64,000 nucleotides of DNA from an uncultured Oscillospiraceae bacterium (lineage in GTDB: Bacteria > Bacillota > Clostridia > Oscillospirales > Oscillospiraceae). The notes below the pieces were generated by a model. That model saw only the letters and a program-made list of their open reading frames with translations, was not told the origin of the DNA and searched no databases. Positions 48,616 to 56,650 of the stretch are shown here, piece after piece. The DNA is taken from positions 1-64,000 of the forward strand of contig CAKTKC010000004.1 of NCBI GenBank assembly GCA_934569225.1. Direction: 5' to 3'. The position numbers and the translations under genes were made by a program. How positions within the stretch are numbered: the stretch's first letter is position 1; each line of letters begins with the position of its first letter.

Positions 48616-49662
48616 CTACATCGTCAGAGCCTCATAGACTTTGGATATTGTCTTCTCGTCAGCCATTTCGATGACAAAATTACCGGGAATCATTTTTTCG
48701 CCGCTCCCGTCCCGATACATCAGGAAAAACCTGGATGTCATATACCCTTTGTAAAACCGCGCGTCGTAGATGTTGACGCAGAGCAGTTCAAGGGGGCCGG
48801 TCAGTACCACTTTGTTCTTTTTGAGGGCGGATTGGATGATGTGTTCCGACGTTTCCTCAAACGATGTGATCGCATCGGAAACCCTCCGGAAGCAGTCCTC
48901 TTTTTCAGGAAAATCTCCGTCGGACGGACAGACCGTTTTCAGCATAGAACAGGCGACGGGGCGTTCGGCTGCGTTGAAAGAATATGCGCCCGAGGAAACC
49001 AATGCGTTGACCATCAGCGCGCCGCTGTAATAGCTGGATATTCTGATGGGAAACAGACGTTCCGGCTTCGTCACCGCCGTGCGCATACGCTGCGTCATTG
49101 CGGCGGCCGCCTGTTCGTCCAGCTGCCGCAGGGTCATCCATTCGACATAAGTTGCGGTGCCTTCGATTTCTTCTACCTTGCCTTCGTAGGCATATTCGTA
49201 TGGGTGGCGTTCACTGCGCCGCTTTCTGTGGGACAGCAGCTCCTGACAGGACGCTTCATCAAAGCGGTCGAGCAAGCGCAGCAGCAGTTCGTTTTCCCGC
49301 AATTTCAGGCTCAGATTATCCGCGTTGTATTGATAGCGGTACAGCGCTTCCATTTCATCCGCCCAACAGTTCCAGTTCTCCACGGTCTGATAGCCATGGA
49401 ACATTTCGTGGACGATTTTGGACGTCAGAACGGGGATTGGGAGGTCATCCACGACCTTCCATATGGCGATCTGCTCGCCTTGAAAGTTAATGGAGGTGTT
49501 TGCGCAGAAATCGTCGCTTTTTTCAATGTACGCCCCGTCAAAAAAGCATTTTTCATCGTCATACAGAGCGAATTTCAGCGGCCGGAAGCCTGGCCAGATG
49601 CGCCCGAAATCCAGCGACGAGATCGTCTCAGATACCCGGCTGTACAGTTCATCCAGATTCAT
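48616..49662 (-). CDS. Putative HExxH zinc metallopeptidase
   Basis: 348 aa. The zinc motif is HEMFH in SKIVHEMFHGYQ (about residue 95), and a second glutamate lies in the downstream IEGTATYVEWM, the spacing and form seen in gluzincin-type peptidases. The remaining sequence is helical. No signal peptide, so it is probably cytoplasmic. ATG 49662 (AAGGG upstream) is preferred; a long in-frame extension upstream passes through the tRNA-Ser gene and is not coding. Substrate unknown. Confidence 0.75.
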   Translation of the reverse strand: MNLDELYSRVSETISSLDFGRIWPGFRPLKFALYDDEKCFFDGAYIEKSDDFCANTSINFQGEQIAIWKVVDDLPIPVLTSKIVHEMFHGYQTVENWNCWADEMEALYRYQYNADNLSLKLRENELLLRLLDRFDEASCQELLSHRKRRSERHPYEYAYEGKVEEIEGTATYVEWMTLRQLDEQAAAAMTQRMRTAVTKPERLFPIRISSYYSGALMVNALVSSGAYSFNAAERPVACSMLKTVCPSDGDFPEKEDCFRRVSDAITSFEETSEHIIQSALKKNKVVLTGPLELLCVNIYDARFYKGYMTSRFFLMYRDGSGEKMIPGNFVIEMADEKTISKVYEALTM

Positions 49663-49702
49663 ATGGTATCCCTTCAGTACCGTTTGATTTTCTTTAACCA
49701 GT

Positions 49703-49745
49703 AAAAAGTCCGCCGTGGTTCCCTCGAAACTACGGCGGACTTTTT
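49703..49745 (-). terminator. Terminator of tRNA-Ser
   Basis: On the - strand AAAAAGTCCGCCGT pairs with ACGGCGGACTTTTT around a 15-nt loop, immediately after the CCA end of the tRNA, followed by TTTTTAC. Confidence 0.8.
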
Positions 49746-49836
49746 GGCGGAGATGTGGGGATTCGAACCCCAGCACGGGCAGAACCCGCCTACCGGATTT
49801 CGAATCCGGACCCTTCAACCGCTTGGGTACATCTCC
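49745..49836 (-). tRNA. tRNA-Ser (anticodon CGA)
   Basis: 92 nt including an encoded CCA. The acceptor stem GGAGATG/CATCTCC, the anticodon stem CCGGA/TCCGG with loop TTCGAAA (anticodon CGA, 49800-49802), a long variable arm (TAGGCGGGTTCTGCCCGTGC) and the T loop TTCGAAT all read cleanly; the G discriminator fits serine. Reads codon UCG. Confidence 0.95.
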
Positions 49837-49857
49837 ATAGCTTTTTGATTCCCGGTC

Positions 49858-49886
49858 ATTATATCAGCGGTTGCGGAAAAAATCAA
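49858..49886 (-). promoter_or_regulatory. sigma-A promoter of tRNA-Ser
   Basis: On the - strand TTGATT, 17-bp spacer, TATAAT, 21 nt before the tRNA. Confidence 0.75.
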
Positions 49887-50015
49887 GACTTTTCCGCATT
49901 TCTCTTCTTTTCAGCAGGAAAACATTGCCCACGCGCCGTTTCTATTTCAAGGGTAGACTTTTTTCACGTTTTGTGATACCCTAAGCATAACCCAAGAAAG
50001 ATAAGGGTAACGCTT

Positions 50016-51572
50016 ATGATGAAGAAAATTGAAAAGATTCTGGCGCTTATGCTGTGCGCCGCCATGATCGCGGGACTTCTGGGCGGCTGCCAGAAGAAGC
50101 CCAAACGCACCACAAAAGAAACCGACGAGACCACCTATGGGATCGACGTTGCACGCTATCAGGGAACCATCCGATGGGCGGAGACCGCCGCGTCCGGGGT
50201 GGACTTTGCCATGGTGCGGGTCGGTATGCGGGGAATGGCGGAGGGGGAGATTTCGCCCGATTCCAACGCCCGGTACAACCTACAGGAAGCGGAGAAAAAC
50301 GGCGTCAAGCTGGGCGTATACTTTTTCTCCACCGCCATTTCTGAGGAGGAAGCCGTGGAGGAAGCCGACTGGACGGCGGATTTTATCGCCCAGTATCCCA
50401 TCACTTATCCGGTGGTCTACGACTGCGAGGGCTTTACCGACATGGACAGCCGCCAATATGGCATGTCCAAGACGGAGCGGACGGATATCGCGCTGGCCTT
50501 CCTGAAGCGCATCGAGGAGCGGGGCTATGAGGGCATGTTCTATGCCGCGAAAAACGAGCTTCAGGACGAGACCCTGTGGGAAACCTCCCGCATTGAAAAG
50601 AATTATAAGATCTGGGTGGCGCAGTTCCCCGGGGATGCTGACCCGGCGGTGCATACCTCCAGCTATACCGGCGATCACCAGATGTGGCAGTACACCATGG
50701 AGGGAAGCGTTCCGGGCATTTCCCAGCCTGTTGACATGAATGTGGCCTATTTCGGCTACGACGGGGTGGAAAAGCCCAAGGACGAGACACCCCCGGAGGA
50801 AGCCTTCCCGGATGTGGAGGCATTGATGGACTTTACCCAGGTCAATGAGGAAGTTACCGCCAAAGTGGAGACAAACCTCCGCGACATTCCCAGCCAGGAC
50901 ACAGACAGCACGGTGCTGTACACCCTGAAAAACGGCGAGATCGCGACGCGCATTGCCGTAAGCAGCAGCGGCTGGTCGAAGGTCACCTTCAATGGAAAAA
51001 CCTACTACGCTGTGACCAGCTATCTGACCACCGACCTGAACTACTCGGCGGACGCCGCCGGTGAAGCGGGGGAGGACGGCATCAAGACGGTATTCACCCC
51101 GGTGAATCAGGAGGTGACCGCCAAGGACGTTGTCAACCTGCGCAAGCTGCCCAGCGTGGAGCATGAGGACGCTACGGTAGTCGCCCAGCTGAAAAACGGC
51201 GACGTCGCCACCTGTGTCGGCGTCAGCGACAACGGCTGGTCGAAGCTTGAATACAAGGGCGAGACCTGCTATGCCGTGACCAGCTATCTGACACCGGTGG
51301 GTGACGGCGAGCTTCCCACCCAGCCGGAGGACGACGGCATCCAGACCCAGTTTGAGGAAATGAACGATCTCGTCACCGCCAAGGTGGAGGTCAATCTGCG
51401 GTCGCTGCCCAGCGTGGAAGACCCGGACTGCGTGGTGGTCGCGTCGTTGAAAAACGGCGAGGTCGTCACCCGAACCGGCATCAACCGGGACGTTGGCTGG
51501 TCGCGGGTGGAGTATAACGGCCAGACCCTGTACTGCGTCAGCAGCTATCTCATGGCGGCGGAAGCGCAATAA
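50016..51572 (+). CDS. GH25 lysozyme lipoprotein with three SH3b domains
   Basis: 518 aa. A lipobox (LLGGC, Cys at about 25) anchors it outside the cell membrane. The GH25 domain (about 40-235) has YGIDVARYQGTIRW (Asp), YPVVYDCEG (Asp/Glu pair) and WQYTMEG. Three SH3b repeats follow, each with the pattern TAKVETNLRDIPS ... NGEIATRIAVSSSGWSKV ... TSYL (about 270-345, 358-430, 440-515). Cuts the muramic acid linkage of peptidoglycan; the SH3b domains bind the wall. Start at ATG 50016 with AAGGG upstream. Confidence 0.9.
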   Translation: MMKKIEKILALMLCAAMIAGLLGGCQKKPKRTTKETDETTYGIDVARYQGTIRWAETAASGVDFAMVRVGMRGMAEGEISPDSNARYNLQEAEKNGVKLGVYFFSTAISEEEAVEEADWTADFIAQYPITYPVVYDCEGFTDMDSRQYGMSKTERTDIALAFLKRIEERGYEGMFYAAKNELQDETLWETSRIEKNYKIWVAQFPGDADPAVHTSSYTGDHQMWQYTMEGSVPGISQPVDMNVAYFGYDGVEKPKDETPPEEAFPDVEALMDFTQVNEEVTAKVETNLRDIPSQDTDSTVLYTLKNGEIATRIAVSSSGWSKVTFNGKTYYAVTSYLTTDLNYSADAAGEAGEDGIKTVFTPVNQEVTAKDVVNLRKLPSVEHEDATVVAQLKNGDVATCVGVSDNGWSKLEYKGETCYAVTSYLTPVGDGELPTQPEDDGIQTQFEEMNDLVTAKVEVNLRSLPSVEDPDCVVVASLKNGEVVTRTGINRDVGWSRVEYNGQTLYCVSSYLMAAEAQ

Positions 51573-51598
51573 AAAGGGTAAAAAAGTCAAAAATAATA

Positions 51599-51627
51599 TT
51601 GACAAATTTCCCAACCTATGTTAATAT
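51599..51627 (+). promoter_or_regulatory. sigma-A promoter of tRNA-Leu
   Basis: TTGACA, 17-bp spacer, TAATAT, 30 nt before the tRNA. Confidence 0.7.
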
Positions 51628-51657
51628 AAGCGGGTCGTTGAGAGACGGCGCTTATAT

Positions 51658-51745
51658 GGGCGAGTGGTGGAATTGGTAGACTCGCTAGATTCAGGTTCTA
51701 GTGTTCACTGCGGACGTGCGGGTTCAAGTCCCGCCTCGCCCACCA
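51658..51745 (+). tRNA. tRNA-Leu (anticodon CAG)
   Basis: 88 nt with encoded CCA. The acceptor stem GGGCGAG/CTCGCCC, D arm GGAATTGGTAGA, anticodon stem CTAGA/TCTAG with loop TTCAGGT (anticodon CAG, 51692-51694), a long variable arm and T arm GTTCAAGTC are all visible. Reads codon CUG. Confidence 0.96.
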
Positions 51746-51750
51746 GATAA

Positions 51751-51782
51751 ATGAGGTACACATTCGTGTATCTCATTTTTTT
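51751..51782 (+). terminator. Terminator of tRNA-Leu
   Basis: ATGAGGTACAC pairs with GTGTATCTCAT (one G-U) around ATTC, then TTTTTT. Confidence 0.8.
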
Positions 51783-51926
51783 GTTCTAAACCATGCATCA
51801 GATTTGGTAAAGATTTGCCCAAGACGGAAAAATGACTGGACTGCGCCCCAATATCGGTAGATTTGTTCATAAGATTATGATATTCTATTCACAGAGTAAT
51901 GAATCAAATCACGAAGGAGCAGCAGA

Positions 51927-52820
51927 ATGGTCAAAACAAAAGAGCTTATCCACGAACTTTCCAAATCCCTGCGGTGGCAGAACTTTATTTTCCTTTTTAT
52001 TGCGGGCTGCATCAACGCCTTTGGCGTCAATATTTTCCTTGCGCCGGTGGGGCTGTACGACAGCGGCATTTCCGGTACGTCCATACTCCTTTCCCAGATC
52101 ACGCCGGATTATCTTTCGCTTTCCGTTTTCCTTCTGATTCTGAACGTTCCGCTTTTCCTGTTCGGACTGAAAAAGCAGGGGACGGCCTTTACCGTCTATT
52201 CGCTGTTTGCCGTGGCCGTGTACTCGGCTGCGTCGTGGATCATTGTGGACGTGCTTCCCGTGGACGTGAGCTTTGCGTCTCCGCTTGCAGGGGAGGATCT
52301 GCTCCTGTGCGCCCTGTTCGGCGGCGTGATCTCCGGCGTGGGCAGCGGCCTGACCATCCGCTACGGCGGCGCGATCGACGGGGTGGAGGTCATGGCGGTT
52401 ATCTTCGCAAAGAAGCTGAGCCTGACTGTCGGCACCTTTGTCATGATCTACAACGTCATTCTGTACATTCTCTGCGGCAGTGTGATGCACAGCTGGATTC
52501 TGCCCCTTTACTCCATCGTAGCCTACGGGGCGGGACTGAAAACCGTTGACTTCGTGGTGGAAGGCATCGACCGCTCCAAGGAGGTCATGATCGTCACCGA
52601 CAAAGCCGAGGAGATCAGCGCCGCGCTGATGGAGGCATTTGAGTGCGGCACAACAAAAATCGCCGCCAGAGGCGGCTACTCCGACGCGGAGAAAACGATC
52701 ATTTACTTCGTGGTGAACCGCTTCCAGATCTCCAGAATGCGGGCAATCATCCGCTCCATCGACCCAAAAGCGTTCGTGACCATCAGCGATGTGGCTGACA
52801 TGTTCAAGAGCAATGACTAA
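51927..52820 (+). CDS. YitT-family membrane protein (DUF161/DUF2179)
   Basis: 297 aa. Five to six helices in the first 200 residues, with the family motifs GVNIFLAPVGLYDSGISGTSILLS and GLTIRYGGAIDGVEVMAV; a soluble C-terminal DUF2179 domain follows (IVTDKAEEISAALMEAFECGTTKIAARGGYS, VVNRFQISRMRAII). Widespread in Firmicutes, function not established. GAAGGAGCAGCAGA before ATG. It is a single-gene unit ending in a strong terminator. Confidence 0.9.
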   Translation: MVKTKELIHELSKSLRWQNFIFLFIAGCINAFGVNIFLAPVGLYDSGISGTSILLSQITPDYLSLSVFLLILNVPLFLFGLKKQGTAFTVYSLFAVAVYSAASWIIVDVLPVDVSFASPLAGEDLLLCALFGGVISGVGSGLTIRYGGAIDGVEVMAVIFAKKLSLTVGTFVMIYNVILYILCGSVMHSWILPLYSIVAYGAGLKTVDFVVEGIDRSKEVMIVTDKAEEISAALMEAFECGTTKIAARGGYSDAEKTIIYFVVNRFQISRMRAIIRSIDPKAFVTISDVADMFKSND

Positions 52821-52828
52821 AGTTCAGG

Positions 52829-52860
52829 CAGCGCCGCACGATTTGTGCGGCGCTGTTTTT
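52829..52860 (+). terminator. Terminator of the YitT-family gene
   Basis: CAGCGCCGCAC (52829-52839) pairs perfectly with GTGCGGCGCTG (52845-52855), followed by TTTTT. Confidence 0.9.
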
Positions 52861-52861
52861 C

Positions 52862-53026
52862 TAGGGTCTATCTGAGAGCCGGAAATATGCCCAACAGCGA
52901 GGGATTTTTCGCCTGATGAAGCCATTTTTCCGCGGGAATACTTTGTGTATTGCAAGGAAAAATGGTGCACAGCAGGCGGAAAAGACCCGCTGTTTGGGCA
53001 TGTTGACGGTTTTCAGATAGACCCTA
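52862..53026. mobile_element. MITE-like long palindrome
   Basis: 165 bp with perfect 14-bp terminal inverted repeats, TAGGGTCTATCTGA and TCAGATAGACCCTA. The two arms stay complementary, with a few mismatches, over about 70 bp each (for example ATGCCC, AACAGCG, CGCCTG and CCATTTTTCC on the left all recur inverted on the right), ending in an apical GAATAC/GTATT hairpin. TA occurs at both ends, as expected for a TA-targeting IS630/Tc1-type family. No coding sequence. It lies between a terminator and the recQ promoter. Confidence 0.8.
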
Positions 53027-53034
53027 AATTCCTC

Positions 53035-53063
53035 TTGCATTTTCCGGCAAAATGTGCGACAAT
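53035..53063 (+). promoter_or_regulatory. Putative sigma-A promoter of recQ
   Basis: TTGCAT, 17-bp spacer, GACAAT, 36 nt before the ATG. Confidence 0.55.
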
Positions 53064-53098
53064 AGCATCAAACATACGAGCGAAAAAACGGTGATGGT

Positions 53099-54931
53099 AT
53101 GGAGAAAGAAGAACTATTGCAGCGGGTTTTTGGCTATTCCAGCTTCCGGCCAGGGCAGGAGAAGCTCATTGACGGCGTACTTTCCGGGCAGGATGTATTC
53201 GGCATTATGCCCACCGGCGGCGGAAAAAGCATGTGCTACCAGCTCCCGGCGCTGATGCTGCCGGGAATTACTCTGGTCATTTCGCCCCTGATCTCCCTGA
53301 TGCGGGATCAGGTGATGGCGCTGAAGGCAGCGGGCGTTCCCGCCGCGTTCCTGAACAGCACCCTCACGGGGCTGCAGATGCAGGCGGCGTACCGCAATCT
53401 GCTGGCCGGGCGGTACAAGATCGTCTATGTCGCCCCGGAACGGCTGGACTATCCGGGGTTCGGCGGCGTGGTAGAAAAGCTGAACATTTCCTTTGTCGCG
53501 GTGGACGAAGCCCACTGCATCTCTCAGTGGGGGCAGGATTTCCGCCCCAGCTATTTACGAATCGTCCAGTTCATCGACAGCCTGCCGAAGCGCCCGGTGG
53601 TTGGGGCGTTCACCGCCACCGCGACCCGGAGCGTGCAGGAGGACGTGGAGCGGATTCTGGAGCTGCGCAGTCCGGTGCGGGAGGTCACGGGCTTTGACCG
53701 GCCGAACCTGTATTTTGAAGTCATCCAGCCGGAATCCAAGGACAAGGCGCTTCTCCGGCTGCTTGCCGGACGGAAGCGGAAAAGCGGCATCATCTACTGT
53801 GCCACCCGGAAAAAGGTGGAGAGCGTCTGCGAGCTGCTGTGCGGCCACGGCTACGCCGCCACCCGTTATCACGCGGGGCTTTCCGAAGCCGAGCGAAGCG
53901 AAAATCAGGAGGATTTTCTCTACGACCGCAAGACCGTGATGGTGGCAACAAACGCCTTCGGCATGGGCATTGACAAATCCAACGTAAGCGTTGTCATTCA
54001 TTACAACATGCCCAAAAGCATCGAAGCCTACTATCAGGAGGCCGGCCGCGCAGGGCGGGACGGGGCGGAGGCGGACTGCATCCTGCTGTTCAGCCCCGGA
54101 GACGTGCAGACCGCCCGGTTCCTTATCAACAACGGCTCCGAAAACGAGGAAATGGACACCGTGCAGCGGGAGGAAGTGCGGCGGCAGGATCTGGAGCGGC
54201 TGGACGCCATGGTCGGCTACTGCAAGACGAAAAGCTGCCTGCGTGGCTATATTCTGGACTACTTTGGGCAAAAGCACCCGGCGATGTGCGGCAACTGCGG
54301 CAGCTGCAAGGGGAACTTCCAGTCGGTGGACATCACCCGGGAAGCACAGATCATTCTTTCCTGCGTGAAGCGGGTACACGACGCCCTTGGCTACAATGTG
54401 GGCGCGAATCTGCTGGGGAACATTCTGCGGGGCAGCCGGAACAAGCGGGTGCAGGAGCTGGGGCTGGACAAAATCAGCACCTACGGTCTGCTGAAGGACA
54501 GGACCCGAAGCGACATTCACGCCATGATCGACCATCTGGAGGCGGAAGGGTATCTGCGGACGGAGCAGGAGCATCAGTCCGTTTTCCTGACCCCGGCGGC
54601 GGGGGAGGTGCTCTACCGGGGCAAGACGGTCTCCATGCTGGTAGAGCAGACTTTGGAGCCGGAAACCCCGGCCACGGAGACCGCGAAGCTCGCCGCAGAC
54701 GATGCCCAGCTGTTTGACGTACTGAAAGAACTGCGGCTGGAACTGGCGAAAAAGGCAGAAATTCCCGCGTTTATGGTATTTTCCAACGCCACACTGGCGG
54801 ATATGGCGAAAAAGAAGCCCGCCACTATGGGCGAATTTAAGAAGGTCTCCGGCGTAGGCGAGATCAAGGCCGCGTGGTACGGCACGGCGTTCCTCAAGTG
54901 CATCCAGACGTACTTGGACGAAAACGCATGA
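53099..54931 (+). CDS. recQ: ATP-dependent DNA helicase RecQ
   Basis: 610 aa. Unwinds 3'-5' at forks and recombination intermediates. Helicase motifs: PTGGGKSMCYQ (Walker A), VDEAHCISQWGQDFR (DEAH), FTATATRSVQ, YYQEAGRAGRDG (motif VI). An RQC domain with the zinc-binding Cys set (KSCLRGYILDYFG, CGNCGSC) and a C-terminal HRDC domain (about 525-605) complete the full-length architecture. Start at ATG 53099 with only a weak GGTGAT site. Read alone. Confidence 0.95.
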   Translation: MEKEELLQRVFGYSSFRPGQEKLIDGVLSGQDVFGIMPTGGGKSMCYQLPALMLPGITLVISPLISLMRDQVMALKAAGVPAAFLNSTLTGLQMQAAYRNLLAGRYKIVYVAPERLDYPGFGGVVEKLNISFVAVDEAHCISQWGQDFRPSYLRIVQFIDSLPKRPVVGAFTATATRSVQEDVERILELRSPVREVTGFDRPNLYFEVIQPESKDKALLRLLAGRKRKSGIIYCATRKKVESVCELLCGHGYAATRYHAGLSEAERSENQEDFLYDRKTVMVATNAFGMGIDKSNVSVVIHYNMPKSIEAYYQEAGRAGRDGAEADCILLFSPGDVQTARFLINNGSENEEMDTVQREEVRRQDLERLDAMVGYCKTKSCLRGYILDYFGQKHPAMCGNCGSCKGNFQSVDITREAQIILSCVKRVHDALGYNVGANLLGNILRGSRNKRVQELGLDKISTYGLLKDRTRSDIHAMIDHLEAEGYLRTEQEHQSVFLTPAAGEVLYRGKTVSMLVEQTLEPETPATETAKLAADDAQLFDVLKELRLELAKKAEIPAFMVFSNATLADMAKKKPATMGEFKKVSGVGEIKAAWYGTAFLKCIQTYLDENA

Positions 54932-54938
54932 CATTTGA

Positions 54939-55193
54939 CAGCGCAGAAAGGGAGAGGACGATAATCTGGAATTTATTACCATTCCGTCCAGCACCTGTGC
55001 GGCGTTCTTTTGCAAGAGAAGAATGCCCGACGCCTTCATCGAAACCTATCACAGAGTCGTGACCGAGTTCTTCCCCCAGAGTGCCCAGTATGAGTACGCC
55101 GAAAATGTGGAATTTGAGGTCTATTCTTCGGCGGATACGCAGAACCCGAATTATCAGTGCGAGATCTGGATTGCCGTGAAGGAAAAGGCGTAA
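54939..55193 (+). pseudogene. Remnant of a GyrI-like (AraC effector-binding) domain protein
   Basis: An open frame to TAA 55191-55193, bounded upstream by a TGA at 54936, encodes about 75-84 residues matching the C-terminal half of GyrI-like effector-binding domains: LEFITIPSSTCAAFF, then MPDAFIETYHRVVTEFFPQS, YEYAENVEFEVYSS, and NPNYQCEIWIAVKEK. There is no ATG, GTG or TTG at the expected position and the N-terminal half is missing, so this is a decayed gene, although an unusual CTG or ATA start after the AAAGGGAGAGG site cannot be excluded. Confidence 0.65.
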
Positions 55194-55210
55194 AACGCAT
55201 AATGACAGAA

Positions 55211-55248
55211 ATCCAGCCCGATGCCGCTTTCGCGGCACCAGGCTGGAT
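55211..55248 (-). terminator. Hairpin after the 201-aa gene
   Basis: ATCCAGCC (55211-55218) pairs with GGCTGGAT (55241-55248), with an inner TGCCGC/GCGGCA stem. On the - strand it is followed by only a short T run. Confidence 0.45.
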
Positions 55249-55269
55249 GTGTATTTGCGGGCAAAAATT

Positions 55270-55875
55270 TTAGGATAATTCGTATGCACCGGGATAAAAC
55301 TGGTCGCCATTGAGAATTCGGAAAAAATACTGCTGAACCAGACTACTTCCCCATTCCACTGGCGTAAGAACGCTCCAAATCTGTTTGCACACATTGCGGT
55401 ATTCTGCATCATCTTCCATCGCTTCGCAGTACATTGCTTTCGCAAGCAAATCCTGAGGCGCAAGCCGGTAAGCGCTTTCCATCATTTCAACGCCCTTATC
55501 ATACCAGCCATTATAATCGCCATGATAATCAATGAAGAAATACGGCATAACCTTGATCATATATCCGAAGAAAGCGTTGAAGCAGGCACTCGCGGAAAAG
55601 TGGTCAAATCCGTACCGCGTTATTTCCATCAGCCGTACCATGATATCGTCGGAACAGGGCATTTCCGCACCGGAAGTCTGCGGAAACGGATTTGACTTTG
55701 CTTCGTCAATGAGGAGCAGTGTATACCACATTTGCGTCCCGGCTGCCACAAGAGCGCGCAAGTTCGCGGGGTTCTGCGCCCACTTGTCATATACCAACCG
55801 GACTGCGGCGTTCCAATCTTCTCTGCGCTCAAGTTCCGAGACGGCTGGGTCAAAGTCAATTTTTGATATTTCCAA
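55270..55875 (-). CDS. 201-aa helical protein of unknown function
   Basis: An all-helical, TPR-like protein rich in aromatic residues (LERREDWNAAVRLVYDKWAQNP; WYDKGVEMMESAYRLAPQDLLAKAMYCEAM). The helix-pair pattern fits tetratricopeptide-like repeats. Sampled stretches have clearly lower GC (35-52%) than the flanking genes. With its neighbour it looks like the solitary immunity-type proteins that are found in polymorphic-toxin regions, but no toxin is visible. Function not known. Confidence 0.7.
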   Translation of the reverse strand: MEISKIDFDPAVSELERREDWNAAVRLVYDKWAQNPANLRALVAAGTQMWYTLLLIDEAKSNPFPQTSGAEMPCSDDIMVRLMEITRYGFDHFSASACFNAFFGYMIKVMPYFFIDYHGDYNGWYDKGVEMMESAYRLAPQDLLAKAMYCEAMEDDAEYRNVCKQIWSVLTPVEWGSSLVQQYFFRILNGDQFYPGAYELS

Positions 55876-56004
55876 AAACTACCCACTCCGTTCATAAAGA
55901 TTCGGTATAGATGTGAATCATTTTAGATTCCAATAATGGATGCCATTTCGAATGTATTTGCCACAACAGAGAAAGTCTTTCTTTAGCCCCCGACGGCAGT
56001 TCCC

Positions 56005-56448
56005 TTAAATTGACCAGTACACTTCTCTTTCACCCATATACTCATTTACCGCTCTCCATTGCACCTTTTCAGCGCAGATAACTGTCCCTGAATACTGTTC
56101 AATCTCTGCCGCTGTTAAGCCACCGCCGTCACACCAGAATACACAGCCGTCCGTCAAAAGCATGGTCGCGTCATGAATTTCGCAAGTGTACCGTTCGTCA
56201 CAGGGCGATAACCTGAGATACTTAAGTCCCGAAAACTCCAGCTCAATCGCGGAAGGGGCGTCCGACTGCCGCTGGATTATCATTTTCAGAATGCGCAGGT
56301 CGTTCACGGGATACATGGCAAGGTCGGTGTCTACGTAAGCGCCGCTGGTGTATTTCATTTCCTTGATACAGCTGTCATGAAAACCGCAGACCGTCTCCAT
56401 CAGAATGGACAGGTCCTGCTCATTGCTGACAGAATTCCACATCTTCAC
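56005..56448 (-). CDS. 147-aa protein of unknown function (immunity-like)
   Basis: A beta-rich single-domain protein (FHDSCIKEMKYTSGAYVDTDLAM; LEFSGLKYLRLSPCDERYTCEIHDATMLL). The CGFHDSCI opening is like that found in small SUKH/Imm-type or unannotated Firmicutes proteins. Start is GTG at 56448 (GGGAG 5-6 nt upstream) or ATG two codons later. Lower GC than its surroundings. It is preceded 10 nt upstream by the 55-aa membrane protein gene. No recognised family. Confidence 0.6.
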   Translation of the reverse strand: MKMWNSVSNEQDLSILMETVCGFHDSCIKEMKYTSGAYVDTDLAMYPVNDLRILKMIIQRQSDAPSAIELEFSGLKYLRLSPCDERYTCEIHDATMLLTDGCVFWCDGGGLTAAEIEQYSGTVICAEKVQWRAVNEYMGEREVYWSI

Positions 56449-56458
56449 GCCGTCTCCC

Positions 56459-56626
56459 TTATTTCTCCCGGTTGTCCAGCGTATAGATCACGCAGGCAAA
56501 ACCGGCAATCAGGGAAAACAGAATGGCACCGCTCAGCGCGTCGCCCAGGGAAGCGCCGAGGAAGAATCCGACGACCGTGGCAATGACCATGACGATCACG
56601 GATACCACCGTCCTGAACTTGTTCAT
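56459..56626 (-). CDS. Small two-helix membrane protein (55 aa)
   Basis: MNKFRTVVSVIVMVIATVVG is the start of a 55-residue protein with two hydrophobic helices (about 6-27 and 30-48) and an acidic Asp/Arg C-terminal end (YTLDNREK). GGAGG is 10 nt before the ATG at 56626. It sits between the flavodiiron gene (24 nt) and the 147-aa gene (10 nt) on the same strand, so all three may be cotranscribed. No family recognised. Confidence 0.6.
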   Translation of the reverse strand: MNKFRTVVSVIVMVIATVVGFFLGASLGDALSGAILFSLIAGFACVIYTLDNREK

Positions 56627-56650
56627 AGCCCGATAACCTCCGAACCTGAA

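Noticed and set aside
49663..49818. N-terminal extension of the HExxH peptidase by 52 codons
   Set aside because: It would translate the tRNA-Ser gene and its terminator; an ATG with a ribosome site is available at 49662.
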